Shown here: piece after piece, positions 16,510 to 25,186 of the stretch
How positions within the stretch are numbered: position 1 is the first letter of the stretch
Layout of the letters: the number at the start of each line of letters is the position of its first letter
Source: Flavobacteriales bacterium
GTDB lineage: Bacteria > Bacteroidota > Bacteroidia > Flavobacteriales_F > PHOS-HE28
Assembly: GCA_019912395.1 (NCBI GenBank)
Contig: JAIOIH010000031.1
Span: 89,898-153,897 of the forward strand
Reading direction: 5' to 3'
Length of the DNA stretch: 64,000 nucleotides
Position numbers and translations under genes: made by a program
Notes under the pieces: model-generated
Databases searched by the model: none
Told to the model about the DNA's origin: nothing
The model's input: only the letters and a program-made list of their open reading frames with translations

Positions 16510-17726
16510 GCACCAGCAGTGAACTGTTGAAGCAACTGGCCCGCGAGGTCTCCATGCTCCCCCAGGAGCAGACCATGGAGGTGGGGCGCAAGGGCAAGAA
16601 CCTCTTCATCGGCATCCCCAAGGAGGTCACCTCCCAGGAACACCGCGTTCCCCTCACCCCCGCCAGCGTGGCGGTGCTCACCGGGCGCGGGCACGACATC
16701 GTGGTGCAGCGTGGCGTGGGCAGCAGCGTGCAGTTCCAGGACAGCGACTACAGCGAGGCCGGTGCCAAGCTGGCGGACAGCGCGCAGCAGGTCTTCGAGG
16801 CGGACCTCATCCTGAAGGTCGCGGCGCCCGTGGAAGAGGAGATCGCCATGCTGCGCCACAAGCAGATCCTCGTCAGTGCCCTGCAGATGGGCGGCCAGCA
16901 CCGCGAATCGCTGCGCAGGATGATGGAGAAGAAGGTCACTGCCGTGGCATGGGACTTCATCAAGGACCGCGAGGGCATCTTCCCCATCATCCGTGCCATG
17001 GGCGAGATCGCCGGCAACACTTCGATCCAGATCGCGGCGGAGCACCTCAGCACCGACAAGGGTGGCCAGGGCTTGATGCTCGGCGGCATCAGCGGGGTGG
17101 CCCCGGCGGAAGTGGTGGTGATCGGCGCGGGCACCGTGGGCGAGTTCGCCACACGTGCCGCTCTGGGCGTAGGCGCCAGCGTGAAGGTGTTCGACAAGAG
17201 CATCTACCGGCTTCGCCGCCTGCAGAGCACCCTCGGCCAGCGCATCTGGACCAGCGTGATCCAGCCGGACGTCCTCAAGCAGGCGCTCCTCCAGGCCGAC
17301 GTGGCCATCGGTGCCCTTCGGCCCGAGCACGGACGCACTCCCCTGGTGGTGAGCGAGGACATGGTGGGCCAAATGAAGACCGGAAGCGTGATCGTGGACG
17401 TCAGCATCGACCGCGGAGGCTGCTTCGAGACCAGCGAACAGACCACCTTGACCGACCCCGTCTTCAAGAAGTACGGCGTGGTACACTACTGCGTGCCCAA
17501 CATCGCCAGCCGCGTGCCCCGTACCGCCTCCTACGCGCTCACCAACATCTTCACCCCCATCCTGCTCACCATGGGCGAAGTGGGCCGCTTCGAGGACGTC
17601 ATCAAGCGCAACCTCGGCCTGCGCCACGGCGTGTACCTGTACAACGGAGCCCTCACCAGCGAGATCCTCTCGGAAGCGTACCGCTTGCCGTTCAAGGACC
17701 TGGATATCATGCTTGCTGCATTTTGA
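16506..17726 (+). CDS. ald: Alanine dehydrogenase (AlaDH/PNT family)
   Basis: 406 aa. The catalytic domain begins GIPKEVTSQEHRVPLTPASV, with R/H residues used for pyruvate binding, and the NAD-binding Rossmann fold carries VVIGAGTVGEFATRAALGVG followed by an acidic residue (VKVFDKS). QTTLTDPVFKKYGVVHYCVPN and ASRVPRTASYALTN match the C-terminal family blocks. It interconverts L-alanine and pyruvate plus ammonium with NAD. The N-terminal about 30 residues (SSELLKQLAREVSMLPQEQT) extend beyond shorter homologues, which is typical of the Bacteroidota version. It overlaps tsaE. Confidence 0.93.
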   Translation: MSTSSELLKQLAREVSMLPQEQTMEVGRKGKNLFIGIPKEVTSQEHRVPLTPASVAVLTGRGHDIVVQRGVGSSVQFQDSDYSEAGAKLADSAQQVFEADLILKVAAPVEEEIAMLRHKQILVSALQMGGQHRESLRRMMEKKVTAVAWDFIKDREGIFPIIRAMGEIAGNTSIQIAAEHLSTDKGGQGLMLGGISGVAPAEVVVIGAGTVGEFATRAALGVGASVKVFDKSIYRLRRLQSTLGQRIWTSVIQPDVLKQALLQADVAIGALRPEHGRTPLVVSEDMVGQMKTGSVIVDVSIDRGGCFETSEQTTLTDPVFKKYGVVHYCVPNIASRVPRTASYALTNIFTPILLTMGEVGRFEDVIKRNLGLRHGVYLYNGALTSEILSEAYRLPFKDLDIMLAAF

Positions 17727-17822
17727 GTTTCACCACAGAGACACAGCGTACACAGAGGCTTTTAGCTGATAGCTACAAGCCATAAGCGTCAAGCAACTCT
17801 GTTTCCAGTTTCAGCTTTCCCA

Positions 17823-18215
17823 ATGACCCTCACTCGCCGCCTCGTTCTCTTCGGCTTCGGCACCGGCCTCGGCTGTCTGCTCGCATGGGCCATCTACGGC
17901 AAACGTCTGGAGAACACCGACTGGATGCCCAACCACCGCGTGAAGCTCCGGCTGAAGAACACCCTCGTAAAGGCCACGCCCGAGGCGGAGGCCATGCTCG
18001 CGCCGCTGCACCTCGACCTGGCGGACCTGCGCACCGCGATGGACAGTTGCGACATCGACTTCAGCGACAGCAAGCGCAGCAAGGACAGCCTCGTGTACTA
18101 TGTGTATGGCACCGTACGCGGGCAGCAAGTGCATTACATGGCCGCCACCTTCCGGGATTTCCGCACGGACAGCACCGCCACGCTGACGGAGATCTGGCCG
18201 GGGAGGGAGCACTGA
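17823..18215 (+). CDS. Conserved small membrane-anchored protein, unknown function
   Basis: 130 aa. An N-terminal segment (RRLVLFGFGTGLGCLLAWAIYG) is a membrane anchor or uncleaved signal. The remainder is soluble and contains WMPNHRVKLRLKNTL, MDSCDIDFSDSKRSKDSL and VYGTVRGQQVHYMAATF. Small proteins of this shape commonly follow ald in Bacteroidota (some annotated DUF4258, from memory). No catalytic motif seen. It ends 24 nt before the convergent LytTR gene. Confidence 0.75.
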   Translation: MTLTRRLVLFGFGTGLGCLLAWAIYGKRLENTDWMPNHRVKLRLKNTLVKATPEAEAMLAPLHLDLADLRTAMDSCDIDFSDSKRSKDSLVYYVYGTVRGQQVHYMAATFRDFRTDSTATLTEIWPGREH

Positions 18216-18238
18216 AGATCGCGGTTGCCAACCCTCGC

Positions 18239-18994
18239 TCACAACCGCCCCAAACAATCCATCAGCTCCTGCTTCTTCCGTCGGCTCACGGCCACGTTGG
18301 TGCCGTCGCTCATGATCACCTCGCCGCCTTCGCCACGGATGTATTTCTTCACGTGCTTCACGTTCACGAGGAAGGAGTGATGGACGCGCACGAATTGAGC
18401 GGGGTCCAGGATGTCCTCGAATTCCTTCAACGTGCGGCTGATCAGCAGGCGCTTGCCTTCGTGGCGGTGTACCACCGTGTAGTTGCCGTCGCTTTCGCAG
18501 TAGCTGATGTTGGCCACATCCACCATTTCAAGGCCCTCGGCCACGGGCAGGGCGATGCGGCGATCGGGGTCCTTGGGCTGGGAGAGGTTCTTCAGCAGCG
18601 ACAGGAACTGGTCGGGCGATTGCGGCGTGCGCTCGGCCTGGCGCACCTTGCCGATGGCCTGTTCCAGCTCGTCGGGGTCCACGGGCTTCAGCAGGTAGTC
18701 CAAGGCGCTGAAGCGGATGGCCTTCACGGCATAGCCCTCGTGGGCGGTGGTGAAGATCACATGCGGCCTGTCGGGGCCCATGGCCTGTAGCAGGTCGAAG
18801 CCCGTCTGCTTCCCCATCTCCACGTCGAGAAAGAGGATCTTGGGGTTCAACTTGCCCACCAGTGCAGTGCCTTCGGGCACGTTGGTGGCCATGCCCAGCA
18901 GGGGGATGTCCGGGTGCCTGCGTGCGAGCAGGCCGCTGAGGGCTTCCCGGCAATGGAGCTCATCATCAACGATCACGGCATTCAGGGTGCTCAT
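18239..18994 (-). CDS. LytTR-family response regulator
   Basis: 251 aa. The receiver domain (1-125) has VIVDDE, phospho-acceptor D57 (KILFLDVEMGKQTGFDLL), and DYLLKPVDP. The C-terminal LytTR DNA-binding domain (about 150-251) includes YCESDGNYTVVHRHEGKRLL, FVRVHHSFLVNVKHVKKYI and VAVSRRKKQELMDCL. The likely kinase is the TPR histidine kinase at 20271-22478, encoded 1.3 kb upstream on the same strand with a secreted protein gene between. A promoter-like TACCTTTT precedes it, so it may be transcribed on its own. Confidence 0.93.
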   Translation of the reverse strand: MSTLNAVIVDDELHCREALSGLLARRHPDIPLLGMATNVPEGTALVGKLNPKILFLDVEMGKQTGFDLLQAMGPDRPHVIFTTAHEGYAVKAIRFSALDYLLKPVDPDELEQAIGKVRQAERTPQSPDQFLSLLKNLSQPKDPDRRIALPVAEGLEMVDVANISYCESDGNYTVVHRHEGKRLLISRTLKEFEDILDPAQFVRVHHSFLVNVKHVKKYIRGEGGEVIMSDGTNVAVSRRKKQELMDCLGRL

Positions 18995-19018
18995 GGTAGC
19001 GTGGGTCCTATGTTGGTG

Positions 19019-19026
19019 AAAAGGTA
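19019..19026 (-). promoter_or_regulatory. Candidate -7 promoter element (TACCTTTT) of the LytTR regulator
   Basis: Minus-strand TACCTTTT, one mismatch from TAnnTTTG, 24 nt upstream of the LytTR gene ATG. Confidence 0.4.
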
Positions 19027-19070
19027 GGGGAAAGCCACGGACCGGGACCGCATATCCCCCGAAAAGGGGA

Positions 19071-19092
19071 AAGGCCGCACGTTGGCGGCCTT
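19071..19092 (-). terminator. Rho-independent terminator of the 19114 gene
   Basis: Read on the minus strand: AAGGCCGC, a 6-nt loop (CAACGT), then GCGGCCTT, followed by TCCCCTTTT. A perfect 8-bp GC-rich stem with a pyrimidine/T tail, 21 nt after the stop of the secreted protein gene. It separates that gene from the LytTR regulator. Confidence 0.6.
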
Positions 19093-19113
19093 GCTTTGAA
19101 AGAGGGGGATCGA

Positions 19114-19593
19114 TCAGCGAGATGCGCTGGCCGAGGCGGGAACGGAGGTTCCGTCATGCGGGAGCGATGCAACGGCACCACCCTTTGCCGTGCGGGAGAA
19201 GCTCCCGGAAACGAAAACGGTGCTCGGCACTTCTTCCGAGGTGGACTGCTTCAGTTCCACCAGGAAGGTGGAGCGGGCGGCAACCGGTGCGTGGTCGGGT
19301 CCGGCGAACATCACCTCACCCGTGGTGCGGCCATCCGTGCCGAAGCGTACCCAAAGCGCTTGGCCTGCCGGAGCGACGAAGGAGAAGCTGCCGTTCTCGG
19401 CGATGGTCACGTTCACCGTGTCCGAGCCGTTGGTGATGACCACGGAGATGGGCGTGGCGGAAGCCTTTCCGCGCAACACCTGGCCCTTGCAGACCACTAC
19501 GTCCTGTGCGTTGGCATAAGCGGAGAGGCAGAGGGCGGCCGCGATCACTACGGCGTGGATCAAAGTGCGCTTGATGTGGGGCTGGAAGTTCAT
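19114..19593 (-). CDS. Secreted protein with carboxypeptidase-regulatory-like fold, unknown function
   Basis: 159 aa from MNFQPHIKRTLIHAVVIAAA at 19593, giving a signal peptide cleaved after AYANA. The mature part (VVVCKGQVLRGKASATPISV, VTIAENGSFSFVAPAGQALW) has the alternating pattern of a small beta-sandwich like carboxypeptidase regulatory/CNA-B domains. It ends with an Ala/Ser-rich tail. No enzyme motif. It lies between the histidine kinase and response regulator genes, so it could be connected with that signalling pair, but only position supports this. Confidence 0.65.
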   Translation of the reverse strand: MNFQPHIKRTLIHAVVIAAALCLSAYANAQDVVVCKGQVLRGKASATPISVVITNGSDTVNVTIAENGSFSFVAPAGQALWVRFGTDGRTTGEVMFAGPDHAPVAARSTFLVELKQSTSEEVPSTVFVSGSFSRTAKGGAVASLPHDGTSVPASASASR

Positions 19594-19740
19594 GGGGCGG
19601 TTGGTTTGGAAGGGTTGTTTGCCGTTGTTGACGATACAAAACTGCGGTGCTGCCGACCCCGGATATAGCCCCATTGAGCAAGTGGCGGGAGCTGGGGGAT
19701 AAGTGGCGGATATTGGTAACCCTTACTCCAGCACAACTCT

Positions 19741-19931
19741 CGTGACGTCATTGCGAGGAGTTCCGCAGCCCGGAGGGTGCGGGACGACGAAGCAATCTCG
19801 TCTGCGCGCAGGCCAGTGCATTGGAAAAGCAGGAGTGAATGACGGACTCATCAGCACGTTGGCGATCCGTGCTGCTGGCGCAGTGCGAGATTGCTTCCTC
19901 GCAAAGCCTCGTCGCAATGACGGTTGGGGCG
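19741..19931. repeat. Dispersed palindromic repeat, copy 1
   Basis: Begins with GACGTCATTGCGAGGAG and GACGAAGCAATCTCG, and ends with the reverse complements (GCGAGATTGCTTCCTCGC, CTCGTCGCAATGACG). The ends are inverted repeats around a roughly 90-bp interior (GGAAAAGCAGGAGTGAATGA). The TCATTGCGAGGAG...GAAGCAATCTCG words belong to an element seen intergenically in many unrelated bacteria. No transposase is encoded. Confidence 0.8.
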
Positions 19932-19947
19932 ATGGTCGCAAAGCTTT

Positions 19948-20138
19948 CGTGACGTCATTGCGAGGAGTTCCGCAGCCGGAGGGTGCGGGACGACGAAGCA
20001 ATCTTGTCTGCGGGTAGGCCAGTGCGTTGGAAAAGCAGGAGTGAATGACGGACTCAACTGCACGTGAGCATTCCGTGCTACCCGCGCAGTGCGAGATTGC
20101 TTCCTCGCAGAGCCTCGTCGCAATAACGGCTGGGGCGT
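19948..20138. repeat. Dispersed palindromic repeat, copy 2 (tandem)
   Basis: Second direct copy about 207 bp from the first, with scattered substitutions and one indel (CCCGGAG versus CCGGAG). It has the same terminal inverted arms and interior. The arms have diverged slightly (CAATAACGG instead of CAATGACGG). Confidence 0.8.
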
Positions 20139-20270
20139 GCCGTACACTGCGTTCATCAATAAGCACAAGGCATTTATCCGTGTGCATCCGTGTCCATCCG
20201 TGGTTCCTCAGAAAAGAGCCAAGCGCGCCGATAGGCGCGATCATCCCAATATCGGTCGCTTGCGATCCCT

Positions 20271-22478
20271 TCACCCGAACGCCGAAAGCAAAGGCATGTC
20301 CACCTCCACGCGCGTGCCCTGCGCCAGGTCCGTGTAATGGAATCCCGCCTTGCCGCCATGCTGCTTCTGCACCAGGTCCAGGCGGGCGCGGGTGATCGCC
20401 GTGCCCAAGGAGGTCTTTTTCCTTGGCGCATCCGGCGCGGGAGGTGCCTTGGGGGCGTTGCGGCCCGAACCGTCGTCCTCGATGGTCCAGCGGAGCTGCC
20501 CACCGTGCTTCGCCACCCGTAGATCGATGTGGCCCCCTCCCTCCTTACCCGCCATGCCGTGCCAGATCGCATTCTCCACGAAAGGCTGCACCACCAAGGG
20601 CGGCACCATCACATCCTCGGGGTCCAGCTCGGGATCCACCGTGATCGAAAAATCGAACTTCTTCCCCATGCGCATGCGCTCCAGATCGAGGTAGCCGCGC
20701 AGCGCCTCCAGGTCATCCTTCAGCGGCACCTCGGCGTGGCGGCTGTTCTCCAGCACCAGCCGCATCACCCGGGCGAACTTGCCGAGGAAGCTGCTGGCAC
20801 TGTCCTGGTCGTTCCGTTGCACGAACGCGTTGATGCTGTTGAGCGCGTTGAAGATGAAGTGCGGGTTCATCTGGCTGCGCAAGGCCTGCGTCTCCAAGGT
20901 GGCGGCCTCCTTCTCGAAGCGCTCCCGCCTGCGCCTGCGGTCCGCGACGAACCAAGCACCGCTGCCTCCCAGCAGCATCAGCCCGCCGATACCCGTGGCC
21001 AGCGCACGGTTCCGGTTCGTGTCCGCGCGCAGTGCCTCAATGGTGCGTTCACTTTCCAGCTGCTTCCGTTCCCCCGCAAAGCGCAGGCTGTCGGCAAGTT
21101 GCTTCTTCCCGAACGTGTACATCATGTCCCGCTGGGTGAGCTGTTTTAGCAGCTGCTCGGACGTGAGGCTGTCGTTGATGCTGACGAAGGTCTCGTGGTA
21201 TTTCAGCGCGAGCATGCCGTTCCCGGTGGCCTTATAGGCGAGGTACAAGCATTCGCAATTGTTCTGCCGCTCGGCGGATATCGGGTTCCGCTCCGAAAGT
21301 GCCAAGCCCTTTGTGCATTCCTTCAGCGCCCGTTCCGGTTTTCCGCGATCCAGCTCCACCCGGCCCAAAGCGGCACGGGCCATGGCCTCGCTTGGGGCAT
21401 CATCCAGCTCCTGCGCCAAGGCGATCGCCTCCAGCAGCACCCGTGAGGCATCGGCGGTGCGGCCCGTGAGCCGGTACACCTGACCCAAGGACAACAGCGT
21501 GCGCCCCATCAGGTCCTTCACATCCGCCCCGCGCTCAAGGGCCAAGGCCTTCTCCAACATCATCACCGCACTATCCGGCCGCCCCAGTTCCATCAGCCGG
21601 CCGCCGATGCTGCTACCGGCGGTCATCATGCCTTGCCGGTGGTCGGCCGCCTCGTAGAGCGCATAAGCGCGCAGCAGCAGTTGCAGGCTTTCCTCGTTAT
21701 CGCCGGTGGTGGCCTTCAGTTCACTGATGGTGGTGAGGCAGGCCGCCACGCCCGCTTGGTCCTTGGCCCGTTCCAATATGGCCAAGCTCTTGTACGTCAT
21801 GTCGATCGCCTCGCCGATGCGCCCCGTGCCCGCATAAACGTTCCCCATGTTGCCGTAAGCTCCGCCGGCCATCTGCTCCATCCCCAGCTTCTCCGCGAGG
21901 TCCGCGCATTTCTGGTAATACACCAAGGCACTGTCCGGCTGCCCTTGGAACTGGAACGTGAGGCCCATGCCATTGTAGCAGTACACGATGCCCTCCTCAT
22001 CGTTGGCACGCCGGTGCAATGCGATGCTGCGGCGGTTGTGCTCCATGGATTCCTCCATGCGGCCCAACTTCCTGTATGCGAAGGCCATGTTGCTTTCCAC
22101 CGCACCGGCCCCCACCAGGTAGGCGCTATCGCTCCGGCTGGAATAGTACGCGAGCGAGCTGTCCAAATAGGTCAGTGACGGAACGCTGGAGCGCATCATC
22201 AGGAAGGCCAGCCCGATGTCGCGGTAGCCCAAGGCGATCATCAAGGTATCGCGCGCATCCTTGGCCTGGGCCAATAGGTTCCGGGCCAGCACCATGCTGC
22301 TGTCCTGGTCCACCGAGCGCATGGCCAGCACCAGCTCGTGCAAGGTGAGCAGGCGTTCATGGGTGGTAGCCTGCGGATCACCATGGGCCTGCCAAAGGGA
22401 ATCCAGCCGGTCCGGCTCCTTTGCTTGCACATGCAGGACGGATAAGAGCATGGCCAAGAACAGCAGGGGGCGCAGCAT
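20271..22478 (-). CDS. TPR-containing LytS-type sensor histidine kinase
   Basis: 735 aa from MLRPLLFLAMLLSVLHVQA at 22478 (signal peptide); the ORF track extends 30 codons further. Residues about 30-440 are tetratricopeptide-like repeats (MAFAYRKLGRMEESMEHNRR, GGAYGNMGNVYAGTGRIGEA) expected in the periplasm. A single membrane helix (GIGGLMLLGGSGAWFV) precedes the His_kinase domain with phospho-acceptor about H540 (QMNPHFIFNALNSINAF). The ATP-binding region follows with PLVVQPFVENAIWHG, IEDDGSGRN and SLGTAITRARLDL. Likely phosphorylates the LytTR regulator at 18239-18994. A small insertion in the ATPase lid (KAPPAPDAPRKK) is Ala/Pro-rich. Confidence 0.92.
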   Translation of the reverse strand: MLRPLLFLAMLLSVLHVQAKEPDRLDSLWQAHGDPQATTHERLLTLHELVLAMRSVDQDSSMVLARNLLAQAKDARDTLMIALGYRDIGLAFLMMRSSVPSLTYLDSSLAYYSSRSDSAYLVGAGAVESNMAFAYRKLGRMEESMEHNRRSIALHRRANDEEGIVYCYNGMGLTFQFQGQPDSALVYYQKCADLAEKLGMEQMAGGAYGNMGNVYAGTGRIGEAIDMTYKSLAILERAKDQAGVAACLTTISELKATTGDNEESLQLLLRAYALYEAADHRQGMMTAGSSIGGRLMELGRPDSAVMMLEKALALERGADVKDLMGRTLLSLGQVYRLTGRTADASRVLLEAIALAQELDDAPSEAMARAALGRVELDRGKPERALKECTKGLALSERNPISAERQNNCECLYLAYKATGNGMLALKYHETFVSINDSLTSEQLLKQLTQRDMMYTFGKKQLADSLRFAGERKQLESERTIEALRADTNRNRALATGIGGLMLLGGSGAWFVADRRRRRERFEKEAATLETQALRSQMNPHFIFNALNSINAFVQRNDQDSASSFLGKFARVMRLVLENSRHAEVPLKDDLEALRGYLDLERMRMGKKFDFSITVDPELDPEDVMVPPLVVQPFVENAIWHGMAGKEGGGHIDLRVAKHGGQLRWTIEDDGSGRNAPKAPPAPDAPRKKTSLGTAITRARLDLVQKQHGGKAGFHYTDLAQGTRVEVDMPLLSAFG

Positions 22479-22613
22479 GGGAGGTGGTTTGGGGTGTGAA
22501 CTGCAAGGTAGCAAGGGCGACCCACCGAGGAGGCAATAAGCCGATGAGCCGAGGTATCGTTCCACCAAACTGTTCGCTGCATGTGGCTACATGGCGTAGG
22601 CTGGTTATTACCA

Positions 22614-23081
22614 ATGGCCGTTGAAGTGGCCATGCTGTATGTGGTGCGCAACGGCCTGCGCCACGATGCTTCCTTCCTGCAACCCTGCAAGGAAGCTCCG
22701 CTCTCGCTCCACCCCGAGCGCTGCTTCCGGCACCTGCTCTTCAGCCAGCCACCGGCCCCCATGGCCGGACCCGCCAGTGCCCGTGCCATCGCCCACCGCC
22801 ACCACCCGCCCAGCGGCCTCCAGCTATGGCCCGGCCACAGCCTGCACCTTCACCTGCGCCTCCCTTGGAGCGGCGCCTACCGCCCCGCCGCCGCCCATTG
22901 GCCAAGGGACTGGAGCGCCCACCTGCGCACCTGGCACATGATCGCCTGCCCCGTGAAGCGCTTCAAATGGCACGCCAGCCCGTGGCACTTGGCCTGCCCG
23001 GTGGTGTTCACACCCGTGCAGGTACACTACCACGCGGTCTCCGGCCATGCGGAATGGACCTTTGTACTGAAGGAGCGGTAA
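22614..23081 (+). CDS. Hypothetical protein, His/Trp/Pro-rich
   Basis: 155 aa if started at 22614; ATGs at 22581 and 22632 are alternatives. The frame has the strong G/C third-position bias of real genes in this genome. The protein is unusually rich in His, Trp, Arg and Pro (RAIAHRHHPPSGLQLWPGHS, WHMIACPVKRFKWHASPWHL) and ends in a beta-strand pattern (VQVHYHAVSGHAEWTFVLKE). No signal peptide, no domain recognised. It is transcribed divergently from the histidine kinase gene. Confidence 0.5.
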   Translation: MAVEVAMLYVVRNGLRHDASFLQPCKEAPLSLHPERCFRHLLFSQPPAPMAGPASARAIAHRHHPPSGLQLWPGHSLHLHLRLPWSGAYRPAAAHWPRDWSAHLRTWHMIACPVKRFKWHASPWHLACPVVFTPVQVHYHAVSGHAEWTFVLKER

Positions 23082-23449
23082 GGCTTGTGGCTTGAAGCTA
23101 ACGGCTGGTGGCCCGCAGACGGATCACCGATGCTCGAAAGGCCTTTTGGTCTTCGGCCTTCAGGCGTATTCAGGCCGTGCGTTCCTTGGCTTCGGCCGTT
23201 GGCCCTTGGCTCTTGGCTCTTGGCTCAGGCTATGTGGGACCGGCGGTATACGCGGCACTCCAGGCATTTTGGTTGGTTCGGCCCTTCAGGCGCATTCAGG
23301 CCAGCTGGCTCATCGGCCTTGGGCCAAGCGGAGCCATCGCGGCCAAGCCTGACAACTGAGAACGGACAACTGACAACTGAATCGTCATATCAACCCCAAA
23401 CACTACTTTGCCCAAGAATGCCCACCCGCATTCCTTCCCGAACCCGATC
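23082..23449. repeat. Low-complexity repeat region left of the defence island
   Basis: No gene seen in these 368 bp. From about 23135 to 23385 it is built of degenerate words such as AGGCCTTTTGGT, CTTCAGGCGTATTCAGGCC, TTGGCTCTTGGC and GCCTGACAACTGAGAACGG. The same words occur in the opposite orientation at 36805-37105, on the other side of the island. Just upstream of hsdM, CTACTTTGCCC (23404-23414) partly resembles a -7 element. Confidence 0.7.
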
Positions 23450-25186
23450 ATGACCAAAGCCACCAAAGAGCCCAAGGCCAAAAAGCCAAAGGCCTCTGAA
23501 CCAAAAGCCAACGGCTCCGCCGCCGAAAAAGCCAAAAGCCCAGCCCCTCCCGGCCCTTGGACCGGCAGCTGGATCGCACCCAGCGAGCGGGATGCCGAGC
23601 GCGATAGCTTGGAGAAGAAGCTCTGGGATGCCGCTGATGAGATGCGCGCCAACAGCGGTCTCAAGAGCAGCGAGTACAGCAACCCCGTGCTCGGCCTCAT
23701 CTTCCTGCGCTTTGCCGAGGTGCGTTATGCCCATGCACGGGAGCAACTGGAGAAGGAAGGTGCCAGCAGCCGGCGCGGTTCGCGGGTGGATGAACCCGCC
23801 GCCTACCACGCCAAGGGCATCATCTACTTGGAGCGCACCGCGCACTACGACTACCTGCTGGAATACCCCGAGGGCGGCAAAGGCAAGGTGAGCTTGGCGC
23901 AGGCCGTGAACGAGGCCATGCGCACCATCGAGCGCGACAACCCGCAACTGAGCGGTGTACTGCCCAAGACCTACGAACGCTTCAGCGATCCCGCCGCGCT
24001 CAAAAGCCTCATCAAGACCATCAGCACCATACCGGCGAGCTTGGAGTTCGATGCCTTCGGCCGCATCTACGAATACTTCCTCGGCGCCTTTGCGCGCAGC
24101 GAGGGGCAGAAGGGCGGTGAGTTCTTTACGCCGCCCAGCATCGTGCGCCTGCTCACCGAAGTGCTCGAACCCTTCCACGGTCGCATCCTCGATCCCGCCT
24201 GTGGCAGCGGCGGCATGTTCGTGCAGAGCGCACGGTTTGTGAGCGAGCACCAAGGCGCACCCGGTGACAAATTGAGCGTGTTCGGCATGGAGAAGGAGGA
24301 GGCCACCACGGCCCTCTGCCGCATGAACCTCGCCATGCACGGGCTGGAGGGCGACATCAAGCAGGCCATCAGCTACTATGATGATCCGCACGAGGCCACC
24401 GGACGTTTCGATTTCGTGCTGGCCAACCCGCCCTTCAATGTGAACAAGGTGGACAAGGAACGCTTGGAGACCATGACCGGACCCGGCCGCCGCTATCCCT
24501 TCGGCATGCCGCGCACGGACAATGCCAACTACCTCTGGATCCAGCTCTTCCACAGCGCACTGAACGAGAAGGGACGTGCCGGTTTCGTAATGGCGAACAG
24601 CGCCAGCGATGCCCGCAGCAGCGAACAGGACATCCGCCGCCAACTGCTGGAGGACCGTGCCGTGGACGTGATGGTGAGCGTAGGCCCCAACATGTTCTAC
24701 ACCGTCACGCTGCCCTGTACCCTCTGGTTCCTGGACAAGGGCAAGCGCAAGACGCCGCGCAAGGACCAAGTGCTTTTTCTCGATGCCCGCCACATCTACC
24801 GCCAGATCGATCGCGCACACCGCGACTGGACCGAAGCCCAGGTGGGTTTCCTCGTCAACATCGTGCGCTTGTACCGGGGGGAAGAAGTGGATCTAACCTA
24901 CGGCGGGGCCGAAGCAGATGTGATGCTGAAGGAGGTATTCGGGAAGAAGCCCGCTTACACCGATGTAGCCGGGCTTTGCAAAGTGGCCACATTGGACGAG
25001 ATCGAAGCACAGGGCTATAGCCTGAACCCCGGCCGCTACGTGGGTGTGGTGCCCGGCGTGGACCTCAGCGACGAGGACTTTGGCGAGCAATTGGACGCAC
25101 TGAACGAGGAATTGGAAATGCTGAATGCGCAGGCGCGGGAGTTGGAGGAGACCGTAGCAAGCAACCTAGCGGAGTTACTATCCTAA
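23450..25186 (+). CDS. hsdM: Type I restriction-modification DNA methyltransferase subunit
   Basis: 578 aa from the ATG at 23450; the ORF-track start is a TTG 14 codons earlier. It methylates adenine in the half-sites defined by HsdS. The N-terminal helical domain ([31 protein letters not shown]) is followed by the SAM-binding motif [16 protein letters not shown] (about residue 245) and catalytic NPPF (about 326, [11 protein letters not shown]). The C-terminus is a coiled coil that contacts HsdS. Before the conserved [19 protein letters not shown] the protein carries about 40 residues of Lys/Ala/Pro-rich sequence whose DNA shares words with the adjacent intergenic repeats. Composition is GC-rich like the chromosome. 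Confidence 0.96.
   Translation: MTKATKEPKAKKPKASEPKANGSAAEKAKSPAPPGPWTGSWIAPSERDAERDSLEKKLWDAADEMRANSGLKSSEYSNPVLGLIFLRFAEVRYAHAREQLEKEGASSRRGSRVDEPAAYHAKGIIYLERTAHYDYLLEYPEGGKGKVSLAQAVNEAMRTIERDNPQLSGVLPKTYERFSDPAALKSLIKTISTIPASLEFDAFGRIYEYFLGAFARSEGQKGGEFFTPPSIVRLLTEVLEPFHGRILDPACGSGGMFVQSARFVSEHQGAPGDKLSVFGMEKEEATTALCRMNLAMHGLEGDIKQAISYYDDPHEATGRFDFVLANPPFNVNKVDKERLETMTGPGRRYPFGMPRTDNANYLWIQLFHSALNEKGRAGFVMANSASDARSSEQDIRRQLLEDRAVDVMVSVGPNMFYTVTLPCTLWFLDKGKRKTPRKDQVLFLDARHIYRQIDRAHRDWTEAQVGFLVNIVRLYRGEEVDLTYGGAEADVMLKEVFGKKPAYTDVAGLCKVATLDEIEAQGYSLNPGRYVGVVPGVDLSDEDFGEQLDALNEELEMLNAQARELEETVASNLAELLS

Larger units (their letters stand above)
19594..20270. other. 677-bp intergenic region holding dispersed repeats
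   Basis: No convincing gene; the listed ORFs here are read-throughs of repeats. It contains two copies of a 191-bp palindromic repeat (listed separately). Near 20175-20220 it also holds a block with ATCCGTGTGCATCCGTGTCC and GGTTCCTCAGAAAA, words that recur around 1710-1735 (CACGGACCGTGCTTCCTCAG). Confidence 0.7.

Noticed and set aside
19723-20274. 183-aa ORF and overlapping ORFs in the repeat region
   Set aside because: They are translations of the two palindromic repeat copies, with repeated peptide words and no coding bias.
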